A stretch of DNA of 64,000 nucleotides, from positions 310,001-374,000 of the forward strand of contig NZ_JADNRC010000002.1 in the NCBI RefSeq assembly GCF_015594725.1. The letters run 5' to 3'. The stretch is from Flavobacterium sp. ALJ2. GTDB taxonomy: Bacteria > Bacteroidota > Bacteroidia > Flavobacteriales > Flavobacteriaceae. The stretch's first letter is position 1. Each line of letters begins with the position of its first letter. A model generated the notes under the pieces. The model did no database searches and was not told the DNA's origin. It saw nothing but the letters and a program-made list of their open reading frames with translations. Position numbers and translations under genes: made by a program. This document shows positions 46,642-55,907 of this stretch, one piece after another.

Positions 46642-47382
46642 TTAAAACTTAACGACTACTTTTTCTGAAACTAATTTATCATTTTGATAATATTCAAAAT
46701 ACCACTCGTTATCTTTTGCATTTAGAGATCCCTGAATATCACCTTTTATTGCTATAAATGAATCTGGACGTGAAGTTTTCATCAATTTCATAACTACTTT
46801 TGGAGTTTTATCAATTAACTGATAGCCTGTTTCAGTAGGTTGCGCATACAACAAATTAGGATCGTTATTATTTACAACTGTATTCACAACTGCATTAGAA
46901 GCTACAGCAACAGGAGCTACTGAAACAGGAGACTGATTGTTTTTAGTTACTGATGCTTTTGTCCCATTATATTTATAATTCAAAGCATTAACTGACACAA
47001 AAGCTTGGTTTAATGCTTCTGAATATGCTAAATCATATTCTTTTGTTTTACTTTTTCCTATTGCAGATGTAAAAACTATTTTTCCATAACAATCTTTGAA
47101 TACTATATATAGCTTTGTCACCAAAAACGCATTATCTTTTACTACATCTACGTACAATAAATCGCATCTATTGTAATCATCAGTAACTGTTTCATTGACA
47201 TAAAAAGCTTCAAAACCAGCTTTGTTTAAATTAAATTTCGTAAGTGTAGCTAATCTGTATTGATTTTCTGTTTTCATGAAATCATATTTCAACGGAACAA
47301 CAACTGCTTTGTAGTCGTTAACAGATTGAGAAAAACCATAGCTTGAGATAAATATAAGCAATAATAAGATTCTTGTTTTCAT
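46642..47382 (-). CDS. Exported protein of unknown function
   Basis: A 246-aa protein with a clear signal peptide (MKTRILLLLIFISSYGFSQ). The central part has beta-rich sequence with paired cysteines (YNRCDLLYVDV, VFKDCYGKIVF). A Val/Asn/Pro-rich linker (SPVSVAPVAVASNAVVNTVV) separates it from a C-terminal beta domain (EWYFEYYQNDKLVSEKVVVK). I do not recognise a characterised family. It lies 3 bp after yjjG, so it is the third gene of the radC-yjjG operon. It is probably periplasmic or at the outer membrane. Confidence 0.75.
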   Translation of the reverse strand: MKTRILLLLIFISSYGFSQSVNDYKAVVVPLKYDFMKTENQYRLATLTKFNLNKAGFEAFYVNETVTDDYNRCDLLYVDVVKDNAFLVTKLYIVFKDCYGKIVFTSAIGKSKTKEYDLAYSEALNQAFVSVNALNYKYNGTKASVTKNNQSPVSVAPVAVASNAVVNTVVNNNDPNLLYAQPTETGYQLIDKTPKVVMKLMKTSRPDSFIAIKGDIQGSLNAKDNEWYFEYYQNDKLVSEKVVVKF

Positions 47383-47385
47383 AGT

Positions 47386-48072
47386 TTATAAGTGTTTTTT
47401 TAGTTCTAGTAAATGATTAATTTGTTTTATATTTTGTTGTGCTTCAATTTTTTTCTCATTAAAGAAAATTGCATCAAGTCCAGCGCTCAAAGCTCCTTGA
47501 ACGTCGGCGTCTAAACAATCTCCAATCATTATACTATTCTCCTTTTTAGAATTAGCAGAATGTAATGCATATTCAAAAATAATAGGATTAGGTTTCTTTA
47601 CCCCTGCCATTTCTGAATTTGTAATTGTTTGAAAATAATCTCCAATATTTGAGTTGGTTATTTTTCTATGTTGAACATCTGCGAATCCATTAGTTATGAT
47701 ATGCAATCTGTATTTGTTTTTTAGATATTCTAAAATCTCAATTGCACCATCAAAAAGGTAATTATTATCTGGTAGTATCCGAATATACTCATCCGCCATT
47801 TCATTAACTGACTCATCTGAAACTGCATAATTCAAAGCATCAAAAGTATGCTTCAATCTATTATAACGCAGTTCTACGTGTGAAATTTTATCATTTTGAT
47901 ACAATTTCCAGCAGGCCTGATTTATTGGGATATACTTTCCCATAAAAGCATTAATCTCGATTGTTGGGTGATACTGATTTAAGATAGCCTCAAATGCTAA
48001 TTCTGAATTTTTATCAAAATCCCAAAGCGTATGATCTAAATCAAAAAAAATATCGGTAATAGTAGTATTCAT
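47386..48072 (-). CDS. YjjG-family HAD nucleotidase
   Basis: A 228-aa haloacid dehalogenase-like phosphatase with motif I DLDHTLWDF (Asp11, Asp13), a helical cap, motif II around IITNGFADVQ and motif III/IV SIMIGDCLDADVQGA. It resembles the YjjG noncanonical pyrimidine nucleotidases that remove damaged nucleotides. Its start overlaps the radC stop by 4 bp, which implies coupled translation and fits a joint role in DNA or nucleotide quality control. Confidence 0.88.
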   Translation of the reverse strand: MNTTITDIFFDLDHTLWDFDKNSELAFEAILNQYHPTIEINAFMGKYIPINQACWKLYQNDKISHVELRYNRLKHTFDALNYAVSDESVNEMADEYIRILPDNNYLFDGAIEILEYLKNKYRLHIITNGFADVQHRKITNSNIGDYFQTITNSEMAGVKKPNPIIFEYALHSANSKKENSIMIGDCLDADVQGALSAGLDAIFFNEKKIEAQQNIKQINHLLELKKHL

Positions 48073-48767
48073 AAGTTAAAAATTCCTTCATCTACAAAAC
48101 TATAATATTTTGATTCAGTTATAATCAAATGATCTAAAACTTTAACATCTAAACTTTCTCCTGCCAACTTTATTTTCTTTGTGATTTCTTTATCTGCTCC
48201 GCTTGGCTGTAAATTACCCGAAGGATGATTATGACATAATATCAGGCTAGTAGCTCTGGTTTCAAGTGCTAATTTAAAAACAAGACGGACATCAACAATT
48301 GTTCCTGTAATACCACCTTTACTCAATTGCGATTTAGAAATTATTTTATTAGAATTATTTAAAAAAAGCACCCAAAACTCTTCATGTGATAATTCTCCAA
48401 TGATAGGCTGCATCATCTCGAAAACTATTTTACTAGAAGTTATTTCACTCAACTTCGAAGCATCTTCTAATCTTCTGCGGCGGCCTAATTCTAATGCAGC
48501 TACAATAGTAATAGCCTTCGCCTCCCCTATCCCTTTAAATTTAGTTAATTGTAAAATTGACATTTTACCCAATGCATTCAAATTATCATCTGCACTTGAT
48601 AAAATTCTTTTACTCAAATCTACTGCCGATTCACTCTTACTACCGGAACCTATCAAAATAGCGATTAATTCAGCATCACTCAGAGTTTCCTTGCCTTTTA
48701 GCCTTAATTTCTCACGAGGCCTATCCTCCTCAGACCAATCTTTAATAGAAAAATACGTTGATCCCAT
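48069..48767 (-). CDS. radC: RadC family JAB-domain protein
   Basis: A 232-aa protein with an N-terminal helix-hairpin-helix region (FKGIGEAKAITIVAALELGR) and a C-terminal JAB/MPN metalloprotease-like domain with the JAMM residues in LCHNHPSGNLQPSGADK near 178-194. RadC was named for DNA repair, but that role has been questioned and its biochemical function is not settled. It is the first gene of a three-gene operon. Confidence 0.95.
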   Translation of the reverse strand: MGSTYFSIKDWSEEDRPREKLRLKGKETLSDAELIAILIGSGSKSESAVDLSKRILSSADDNLNALGKMSILQLTKFKGIGEAKAITIVAALELGRRRRLEDASKLSEITSSKIVFEMMQPIIGELSHEEFWVLFLNNSNKIISKSQLSKGGITGTIVDVRLVFKLALETRATSLILCHNHPSGNLQPSGADKEITKKIKLAGESLDVKVLDHLIITESKYYSFVDEGIFNL

Positions 48768-48933
48768 AAATACCTCTCAATTTTTATTAAATATAAAATT
48801 ATAATTAGTTATTCCTACGAATTGATGTATAGCCTTTATGTGAGCTATCAAATAGCTAAGCTACATTAAAAACAAGAAAATTCGGTCAAAATAAACTTAA
48901 ATCCTATTCTAATTATACTTAAATTTATAAAAA

Positions 48934-49493
48934 ATGAAATATATTTCAATTCTAACAATCACAATACTACTTTATTCGTGTAAACAGGAAGATAAAGACA
49001 AGTCTAATATTAATCAACAATAGATTATGATCCAACTTATTTATTGATTGAATATCCTAATGGAGATGTTCCCAAAAACAAAGGAGTCTTCATAGACGTT
49101 ATTATTAGATTCTATAGAATATTAGGCATTGATTTACAATAAAGGGGTACATGAAGATATGGTCGCCAATTTTTCTAAATATCACAATTTATAAAAATAG
49201 GGAATGACAAAATAGATACCAATATATGTCATAGAAGAACACCTAATTTAGAGGTTTTCTTTAAAATAAAAGGGCAGAAATTAGCTATAAATAAAGATCC
49301 TTCTACATGTAAGACTCGCGAAATAGTAACTTGAATAATTAACGGAAAACTTCCTCATATCGGAATTGTCATAAATAAAAAATCACGAGATGGAAAATGG
49401 GATCTAATCATTCATAATGTTGGTCGTGGACAAGTCATAAAAGACTGTTTGTTTGATTATAAAATTGTAGAATATTATAAATTCGGGAAATAA
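48934..49493 (+). pseudogene. Degenerate DUF1287-family lipoprotein gene
   Basis: The start encodes a lipoprotein signal (MKYISILTITILLYSC) but ends at TAG 49021. The rest of the family sequence is found in other frames: DYDPTYLLIEYPNGDVPKNK up to TAA 49140, GVHEDMVANFSKYHNL in the first frame, then IDTNICHRRTPNLEVFFKIK to the end at 49491. A TGA at 49332 replaces the Trp of the family motif GDIVTW. With three frame changes and internal stops it cannot make the full protein. DUF1287 proteins are bacterial NlpC/P60-like proteins of unknown role. The recognition is from memory of the family pattern. Sequence between the parts is well conserved, so decay is recent. Confidence 0.88.
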
Positions 49494-49498
49494 GATCT

Positions 49499-49530
49499 AA
49501 AAAAATGCCAATCACAAAACGCAATTGGCA
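49499..49530 (-). terminator. Terminator of the Mur ligase gene
   Basis: TGCCAAT (49506-49512) pairs with ATTGGCA (49524-49530) and is followed on the minus strand by T7. It lies 14 bp after the stop codon. Confidence 0.8.
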
Positions 49531-49544
49531 CATTATCTAATTTC

Positions 49545-50900
49545 TTAATTAATCAATTCCTTTACTTCATCAAAATTCAAACCTCCATAATTCCCTGAGC
49601 TCATCAATAGCAGTGCCGAATTTTCTATATCCAAGTTGAATAAATACTCTTTAAAATCTTTCGGATTTGTATAAATAATCAAATCCTTGCGATTAAAAGC
49701 TTCCGCAATTTGCTCATAGGTAACTTCTTCAAGTTGCTTAATTTTTACGGCATCTGGCGAATAAAAAACAACCGCAACATCTGCATATTCTAATGCCCCT
49801 TCATATTCTTTTAGAAATGCTGCATTTAAACTACTATAAGTATGTAATTCTAGACAAGCAACTAAAGTGCGATTTGGATATTGTTCTTTTACAGCTTTAG
49901 TCGTTGCTGATACCTTGCTTGGCGAATGCGCAAAATCCTTATACGCTACTTTTCCTTTTCCTTCTGCTATTTTCTCTAGTCGTTTAGAAGCTCCTTTAAA
50001 GCTTGCTATGGCTTCATAAAAATCAGCTTCATCTACCCCCATATTCTGGCAAATCCATTTTGCTCCAGCAAGATTATTTAAGTTATGCGCTCCAAAAACC
50101 TCAATCGGCATATTCCCTTCTGGAGTTTCAAGAAGCGTTACCCCGTCACTTACGGTATAATTTGGTGTATGATACGCCAATTTCCTAATTGGATTTGTAG
50201 CTGCCTCAGCTACACGTTTTACCTCAGGGTCATTTTCATTGTAAACCAATATTCCTCCATTTGTAATCTTTCCTATAAAAATCTCAAACTGTTCTACATA
50301 ATTTTCATAAGTAGGAAAAACATTAATGTGATCCCAAGCAATTCCTGAAATTAAAGCAATATTAGGCTGATACAAATGAAACTTAGGCCTTCTATCTATT
50401 GGTGAAGATAAATACTCATCTCCTTCCAGAACCATAAAATCATTTTCTTCGGTTAGATGTACCATAGTATCAAACCCTTCTAATTGTGCTCCAACCATAT
50501 AATCTACTTCGATATTATGATAATGCATTACATGTAAAATCATCGAAGTTATTGTTGTTTTTCCGTGTGAACCACCGATAACAACTCTAGTTTTATTTTT
50601 TGATTGTTCATATAAAAATTCTGGATAAGAATATATTTTCAATCCTAATTCCTGAGCTTTTAATAATTCGGGGTTATCTGCCTTAGCATGCATTCCTAAA
50701 ATTACTGCCTCAATATCTGAAGTTATTTTTTCCGGAAACCATCCCATTTCGAGGGGTAAAATCCCTTTTTTTTCTAATCTTGATTTCGAAGGTTCAAAAA
50801 TAGCATCATCACTTCCTGTAACATGATATCCTTTATTATGTAATGCTAGTGCCAAATTGTGCATGGCGCTTCCGCCTATTGCTATAAAATGTGTTTTCAT
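49545..50900 (-). CDS. mpl: Mur ligase family protein, Mpl/MurC type
   Basis: A 451-aa ATP-dependent ligase with an N-terminal Rossmann domain (FIAIGGSAMHNLALAL), the Mur ATP motif GGSHGKTT at 109-116, and central and C-terminal domains (AHNLNNLAGAKWICQNMGV, DFAHSPSKVSATTKAVKEQY). It most resembles Mpl, which reattaches murein tripeptide to UDP-MurNAc for recycling; the Bacteroidota form is often just called peptidoglycan synthetase. I chose ATG 50900 (MKTHFIAIGGSAM). The ATG at 50966 would overlap the upstream gene and add 22 atypical residues. Confidence 0.85.
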   Translation of the reverse strand: MKTHFIAIGGSAMHNLALALHNKGYHVTGSDDAIFEPSKSRLEKKGILPLEMGWFPEKITSDIEAVILGMHAKADNPELLKAQELGLKIYSYPEFLYEQSKNKTRVVIGGSHGKTTITSMILHVMHYHNIEVDYMVGAQLEGFDTMVHLTEENDFMVLEGDEYLSSPIDRRPKFHLYQPNIALISGIAWDHINVFPTYENYVEQFEIFIGKITNGGILVYNENDPEVKRVAEAATNPIRKLAYHTPNYTVSDGVTLLETPEGNMPIEVFGAHNLNNLAGAKWICQNMGVDEADFYEAIASFKGASKRLEKIAEGKGKVAYKDFAHSPSKVSATTKAVKEQYPNRTLVACLELHTYSSLNAAFLKEYEGALEYADVAVVFYSPDAVKIKQLEEVTYEQIAEAFNRKDLIIYTNPKDFKEYLFNLDIENSALLLMSSGNYGGLNFDEVKELIN

Positions 50901-50940
50901 TTTAGTTTGCTCGGTTATTCGTTTATTAGTCTTGATTAAA

Positions 50941-51636
50941 TTAATTTTGTTTATTTTTATACTCATCCAAAACTGCTTTAGCCTTCACTGGTTGATTCAT
51001 TTTTTTCTGGTATAAGTTAGCAAGCATTTGATAACTTGTTTTAGATTTGCTTACTATAATTGCATGTTTATATTGTCGCTCTGCATCTGAATACCTTTTA
51101 AAATACTCATCAATATGCCCTCTGGACAAATATCCATCTATTGGTGATAAGTCTAATAATTCATTCGAGTATTCAATCGCTTTAGCTTGGCTACCACCAA
51201 CAATCCCAGGTAATTGCAAATTTAACTCTATAAGAGCCCAACGTGCTTCTATATGTTTTGGATTAAGTACAATAGCCCACTCAAAAGCCTCTCTTACTTC
51301 ATCAATCATTCCAAAAGCTTTAAACTTATTTACTTCAAGAGCTTTCATACCCAAAGCTCCTCCATATTTATAAAAATAATTAGCCACTGATGGTTTTACC
51401 ATTTTTAATTTTTTATAATAACCTACAGCATCATCCCATCTTTTATTACGACTAGCAATATCTCCCAAATATTCTAAAGATTTAAAATCAGAAGGGTTTT
51501 CTTTTAAAGCAGATTTAAAAAGAACTTCTGCCTTGTCAAAACTTTTAGCTTCAAATAATTTTTTAGCTTTCTCAAAAGTTGTCTGCGACCAAAATAAGGT
51601 TGGAAATAAAAGAAAGATTATTATTATTTGTTTCAT
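50941..51636 (-). CDS. Secreted TPR protein
   Basis: A 231-aa protein with a signal peptide (MKQIIIIFLLFPTLFWSQ) and several tetratricopeptide repeats (FEKAKKLFEAKSFDKAEVLF, PSDFKSLEYLGDIASRNKRW, GYLSRGHIDEYFKRYSDAER). TPR domains are scaffolds for protein-protein contacts; the partner is unknown. It lies 40 bp upstream of the Mur ligase gene on the same strand, which suggests one message and perhaps an envelope role. Confidence 0.85.
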   Translation of the reverse strand: MKQIIIIFLLFPTLFWSQTTFEKAKKLFEAKSFDKAEVLFKSALKENPSDFKSLEYLGDIASRNKRWDDAVGYYKKLKMVKPSVANYFYKYGGALGMKALEVNKFKAFGMIDEVREAFEWAIVLNPKHIEARWALIELNLQLPGIVGGSQAKAIEYSNELLDLSPIDGYLSRGHIDEYFKRYSDAERQYKHAIIVSKSKTSYQMLANLYQKKMNQPVKAKAVLDEYKNKQN

Positions 51637-51640
51637 ACTC

Positions 51641-51648
51641 CAAAAATA
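51641..51648 (-). promoter_or_regulatory. TPR gene promoter -7 box, probably leaderless
   Basis: TATTTTTG on the minus strand ends 4 nt before the ATG at 51636. As for recR and rlmB, the transcript would begin at about the start codon. No -33 box is clear. Confidence 0.4.
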
Positions 51649-51754
51649 GTGGAAATATAAAACGTATCATTTCTTTTTAAGTATTAATTAGTAATTTGTA
51701 AGGAAATTATTTTCGATTAGCTTAACTATTTCATAAAATTCAATAACAAATAAA

Positions 51755-51793
51755 ACAAAAAAACCCGACAAGTTTTAAAAGCTTGTCGGGTTT
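51755..51793 (-). terminator. Terminator of the S46 peptidase gene
   Basis: A perfect 12-bp stem AAACCCGACAAG/CTTGTCGGGTTT (51761-51772, 51782-51793) is followed on the minus strand by a T-run. It lies 23 bp after the stop. Confidence 0.93.
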
Positions 51794-51816
51794 CTTATTT
51801 TTATGATATAATCTAA

Positions 51817-53961
51817 TTACTTCACAATTGTCATTTCATCAACAATATGTTTAGCTCCAGCATATTTATCGATAATCCAAAGTACATAACGAATATCAAC
51901 ATTGATAGTTCGTTGTAAATTAGGATCAAAGATAACGTCTCCAGCCATTGCTTCGATATTTCCATCAAAAGCAATTCCAATTAATTCTCCTTTTCCGTTA
52001 AGAACAGGCGAACCTGAATTCCCTCCTGTGATATCATTATCTGTTAAGAAATTCACTGGCATGTATCCTGCTTTATCGGCATATTGACCAAAATCTTTTG
52101 CTTTATTTAATTCTAATAATCTAGCTGGTAAATCAAATTCTTGATCTCCTGCTTTATACTTTTTAACCATTCCAGCCATTGTAGTATAATTATTAACTTT
52201 CGCATCATTTCTCTTATCTTCTGGCAAAGCACGAACTTTTCCATAAGTCAATCTCAAAGTAGAGTTTGCATCTGGATATTTAATAGTATTCAATTTAGAT
52301 TCTCTTAAACCTTCTACTAATTCGCGATAAGCAATTGCAAAGCTATCATCTGCTTTTAGTTGTCCTTCTGTTTTAGTACGGTATTTAGTCAGCAAATCAT
52401 TAGAGATGATATACAATGGATCATGTACAATCGCTAATGGCTTAGGATCTGCCATAAATGCTATTACTTTTTCTTTAGATGTAAAATAACTTATTTCAGT
52501 TGCTTTTGTAACATCTGCAGTAAAATCACCTTTATTCTCTGATTTCATTTTAGCAATTTGTGGAGCTAAACCATATTCAGTAGCTTTAGAAGCATATAAA
52601 TTTAATTGAGCAGCTAGCACATCTTTTTCAAGTGGCGCATAAAATTCACCATAAATATTATCAATCATGGCATTAATCTTAGGCAACATCTCTGCCTTTT
52701 TAGCGTCATTTTCTCTATAATAAGCTATCAATGCATTTCCTAAACTTGCTGGTCCAGTCGCATAACTTGAAGTACGCAAAAGCTGTGTTAAGTAATTATC
52801 GTGAGTCGCTTTTAAGTTAGTTTCTCTATAATAACCATTAATAGTTGGAATTACATTTTCATATTTTTCTTTATTAGCTGGTATAGAAGCCCATTCGTAA
52901 AACTTATCTTCTTGTTCCGTTTTAGTAGCTACAGTTCCTGCTTTTGTTAAAGCATCAATCATACCTTGACGGTTTTTCCAATAATTAGCTGTTGAAGCAT
53001 ATTTGGATGCATATTGCAAACGGACAGTTGCATCTTTATCCATATACTTTTTCATTTGGTCCATTCCTGTTTTTGCACCTTCAACCCAAGCAGGATAAGC
53101 AAACTTTATGTTTTGCTCAATTCCACCAGCTGGCATCCAACGGTTTGTTCTTCCTGGATAACCCAAAATCATAGCAAAATCATTCTCTTTAACTCCTTTT
53201 AAGCTTACTGGCAAATGGTGTTTTGGCTGTAAAGGCACATTGTCTTTAGAATACTCTGCAGGATTTCCATTTTTATCGGCATATACTCTAAACATAGAGA
53301 AATCTCCGGTATGACGCGGCCATTCCCAGTTGTCCGTGTCTCCTCCAAATTTACCAACACTCTCTGGTGGTGTCCCTACTAAACGTACATCTGTATAATC
53401 TTGATACACGAAATAGTAATATTCATTTCCTTGAAAGAAAGGACGAACAGAAACTGTATATTTTCCACCTTCATTATTTTCTTTCTCAATCAAAGCCATT
53501 TCTTGTTGAATCGCTTTGTTTCTTTCTGTTTCTGTCATTTTATCATTTACTTTTGATAAAATTCTTTTAGAAACATCATCCATACGAACAAAGAAACGAA
53601 CGTATAATGATTTTGGTTTCATTTCGGCGCTTTTATCTTTTGCCCAAAAACCGTTTTTCAAGTAATTCTGCTCTTCACTAGAAAGCTCTGCGATAGCATC
53701 GTAACCACAGTGATGATTCGTTAAAACCAAACCATTTTTAGAAACCATTTCAGCAGTACACCCTCCGTTAAACTGAACTATTGCATCTTTCAAACTATGA
53801 TTATTGATACTATAGATTTCGTCGGACGTAAGTTGTAAGCCCATTTTCTGCATATCTCTATGATTCAATCTCTCAATAAACATCAAAAACCACATTCCTT
53901 CATCTGCTCTCATAGGAAAAGCCATAAGGCACATTGTCAAAAATAAAATTATTTTTTTCAT
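51817..53961 (-). CDS. S46 family dipeptidyl-peptidase, DPP7-like
   Basis: A 714-aa periplasmic serine peptidase that removes dipeptides from oligopeptides. After a signal peptide (LTMCLMAFPMRA) come the catalytic His84 (LTNHHCGYDAI), the Asp region GGDTDNWEWPRHTGDFS near 213-229, and Ser649 in GGNSGSPV. The residue 18 after the serine, which sets specificity, is Gly (IAFDGN). Family knowledge gives Gly for the broad DPP7 type and Arg for the acidic-specific DPP11 type, so I call it DPP7-like. The length is typical. It is monocistronic. Confidence 0.92.
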   Translation of the reverse strand: MKKIILFLTMCLMAFPMRADEGMWFLMFIERLNHRDMQKMGLQLTSDEIYSINNHSLKDAIVQFNGGCTAEMVSKNGLVLTNHHCGYDAIAELSSEEQNYLKNGFWAKDKSAEMKPKSLYVRFFVRMDDVSKRILSKVNDKMTETERNKAIQQEMALIEKENNEGGKYTVSVRPFFQGNEYYYFVYQDYTDVRLVGTPPESVGKFGGDTDNWEWPRHTGDFSMFRVYADKNGNPAEYSKDNVPLQPKHHLPVSLKGVKENDFAMILGYPGRTNRWMPAGGIEQNIKFAYPAWVEGAKTGMDQMKKYMDKDATVRLQYASKYASTANYWKNRQGMIDALTKAGTVATKTEQEDKFYEWASIPANKEKYENVIPTINGYYRETNLKATHDNYLTQLLRTSSYATGPASLGNALIAYYRENDAKKAEMLPKINAMIDNIYGEFYAPLEKDVLAAQLNLYASKATEYGLAPQIAKMKSENKGDFTADVTKATEISYFTSKEKVIAFMADPKPLAIVHDPLYIISNDLLTKYRTKTEGQLKADDSFAIAYRELVEGLRESKLNTIKYPDANSTLRLTYGKVRALPEDKRNDAKVNNYTTMAGMVKKYKAGDQEFDLPARLLELNKAKDFGQYADKAGYMPVNFLTDNDITGGNSGSPVLNGKGELIGIAFDGNIEAMAGDVIFDPNLQRTINVDIRYVLWIIDKYAGAKHIVDEMTIVK

Positions 53962-54189
53962 ACGTATTAAATATTTTTAGTTGTGCGAATATAGTTCATT
54001 TTCACAATTAAACATCCAAGCTCAATCCCCAAATTAAACATATCTATAAATTTTCACCAAATACTTACGAATTTACCATACTAAAAACAAATAAAATTAA
54101 TAGAACTTATCTAATTACATAAATAAAGATGTAATAAATAATTTATTAAACAAAGACAATACATAATTAATTTCTTATCAAAAATATCA

Positions 54190-54197
54190 TACTTTTG
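54190..54197 (+). promoter_or_regulatory. Promoter -7 box of the small beta-barrel gene
   Basis: TACTTTTG matches TAnnTTTG exactly and lies 23 nt before the start. The -33 position has no TTTG. Confidence 0.4.
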
Positions 54198-54220
54198 TGT
54201 AAATCAAAATTACATTCGAA

Positions 54221-54751
54221 ATGAAAAAATTATTATTATGTATTGCTTTAGTTGTTTCAGGAATAACTACTGCTCAAAAAGGCACAATCCTTGTAGGTGG
54301 AAATGTAGGATTTGAATCTGAAAAAATTGGTGATTCAAAAGCAGAATCATTTGATTTTTCTCCGAGATTTGGTTACCAATTTTCAGAAAACTGGACTGTA
54401 GGAGTAGATGCATCTGTTGCTAATATCAAAAAAGACAACGCGGAGAATTCAAACAATCAAAAAATTGGAGCTTTTGTTCGTTACACAAGACCTCTTAATG
54501 AAACATTTGCAGTTTTTGCTGACATAGGGTCTGGCTACCAACAAAAATCTTTAAATGATGCAAAAGGAATGTATGCTTACATCACGCCTGCTTTATTCAT
54601 AAACATGAACAAAGGTTTTGGTTTAAACTTTTCAATAGGAGGTCTTAGCTATGATAACATAGATGGCAAGAATGACTTGAGAGAAGAGCGTATCAAATTC
54701 AATTTTGGTAAAACATTAAACATTGGTATTTCTAAAAACTTTAGTTTATAA
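54221..54751 (+). CDS. Small outer-membrane beta-barrel protein
   Basis: A 176-aa protein with a signal peptide (MKKLLLCIALVVSGITTAQ), alternating beta strands (FSPRFGYQFSENWTVGVDAS, IGAFVRYTRPLNETFAVFAD) and an aromatic C-terminal strand (NIGISKNFSL). This fits an eight-stranded outer-membrane barrel of the kind annotated as porin-family or OmpA-like beta-barrel in Bacteroidota. The exact role is unknown. It has its own promoter and terminator. Confidence 0.82.
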   Translation: MKKLLLCIALVVSGITTAQKGTILVGGNVGFESEKIGDSKAESFDFSPRFGYQFSENWTVGVDASVANIKKDNAENSNNQKIGAFVRYTRPLNETFAVFADIGSGYQQKSLNDAKGMYAYITPALFINMNKGFGLNFSIGGLSYDNIDGKNDLREERIKFNFGKTLNIGISKNFSL

Positions 54752-54776
54752 AAGATTCCATTCTTTATTGAAACAT

Positions 54777-54801
54777 AAAAACCACCTATTGGTGGTTTTT
54801 T
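54777..54801 (+). terminator. Terminator of the small beta-barrel gene
   Basis: A perfect 10-bp stem AAAAACCACC/GGTGGTTTTT with a 4-nt loop is followed by T. It lies 26 bp after the stop and could also serve the convergent obgE. Confidence 0.9.
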
Positions 54802-54828
54802 GTTTATATATAATAGTCAATTCAGACA

Positions 54829-55830
54829 TTAATCATTCAACATTTTCCACAATTTATCTTTCAATTCTGACAAGCCTTGTTGGGCTACGGATGAAATAAA
54901 CATATAAGGAGTATCCTTAAAAGCAACATCTAGCTCAACTTTTAACTCAGCCTTAAGCTCATCATCCAACATATCACATTTGGATATTACTAACAAACGC
55001 TCTTTATCCAACATTTCCGGATTATACTTTGTTAATTCATTTACCAAAATATCATATTCTGCTTTAATATCTGGTGTATCAACAGGAACAAGAAACAACA
55101 AAGTCGAATTACGTTCTATATGACGTAAGAAATAATGTCCCAATCCTTTTCCTTCCGCAGCTCCTTCAATAATTCCAGGAATATCAGCAATTACAAAAGA
55201 TTGAAAATCTCTATAAGCCACAATCCCTAAATTAGGTTTTAATGTCGTAAATGGATAATCTGCAATTTTAGGCTTCGCAGATGTCAAAACTGACAACAAT
55301 GTAGATTTACCTGCATTTGGAAAACCAACCAATCCAACATCTGCAAGAACTTTAAGTTCCAAGATCACATCCATTTCTACTCCAGGCAAACCTGGTTGTG
55401 CATATCTTGGTGTCTGATTAGTTGAGCTTCTAAAATGCCAGTTTCCTAAGCCTCCTTTTCCTCCTCTTGAAAGAATTTGTTTTTCTCCATCTTCTGTAAT
55501 TTCAAATAAAGTCTCACCCGTTTCTTTATCTTTTACGACTGTACCTAATGGTACTTCAATAAACTTATCATCACCATCGGCTCCAGTACTTCTGTCTCCT
55601 CCACCATCTCCTCCATGCCCAGCTTTAATATGACGAGCAAATTTTAAATGAAACAAAGTCCAAAGTCCTTTATTACCGACTAAAAAAACATGTCCACCAC
55701 GTCCACCATCTCCACCATCAGGACCACCTTTTTCAATAAATTTCTCTCTATGTAAATGCGTAGAACCTTTTCCTCCTTTTCCGGAAGAAACAAATATTTT
55801 AACGTAGTCTACAAAATTTCCCTCTGTCAT
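54829..55830 (-). CDS. obgE: Obg family GTPase
   Basis: A 333-aa ribosome-assembly GTPase. The glycine-rich Obg domain spans about 1-160 ([40 protein letters not shown]). The G domain starts near 161 with [15 protein letters not shown] and [16 protein letters not shown]. It has no long C-terminal extension. It shares a direction with the CNNM gene upstream, separated by 77 bp that hold a palindrome. Confidence 0.97.
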   Translation of the reverse strand: MTEGNFVDYVKIFVSSGKGGKGSTHLHREKFIEKGGPDGGDGGRGGHVFLVGNKGLWTLFHLKFARHIKAGHGGDGGGDRSTGADGDDKFIEVPLGTVVKDKETGETLFEITEDGEKQILSRGGKGGLGNWHFRSSTNQTPRYAQPGLPGVEMDVILELKVLADVGLVGFPNAGKSTLLSVLTSAKPKIADYPFTTLKPNLGIVAYRDFQSFVIADIPGIIEGAAEGKGLGHYFLRHIERNSTLLFLVPVDTPDIKAEYDILVNELTKYNPEMLDKERLLVISKCDMLDDELKAELKVELDVAFKDTPYMFISSVAQQGLSELKDKLWKMLND

Positions 55831-55853
55831 ATTTCTCAGTATTCAGTTACAAC

Positions 55854-55889
55854 TACAGTTTACAGCGCAAGTTGCGACTGAAAACTGTA
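55854..55889. repeat. Intergenic palindrome between the CNNM gene and obgE
   Basis: TACAGTTTACAG (55854-55865) pairs with CTGAAAACTGTA (55878-55889) with one mismatch, and the inner CGC/GCG continues the stem after a bulged A. There is no U-tract, so it is not a terminator. Similar words (CAGTTTACA) recur at about 60333 before purE. Confidence 0.6.
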
Positions 55890-55907
55890 ACCAAAACTAT
55901 TTTAATG

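Noticed and set aside
50901..50966. Longer N-terminus of the Mur ligase
   Set aside because: It would overlap the upstream TPR gene, and the Rossmann motif begins right after the ATG at 50900.
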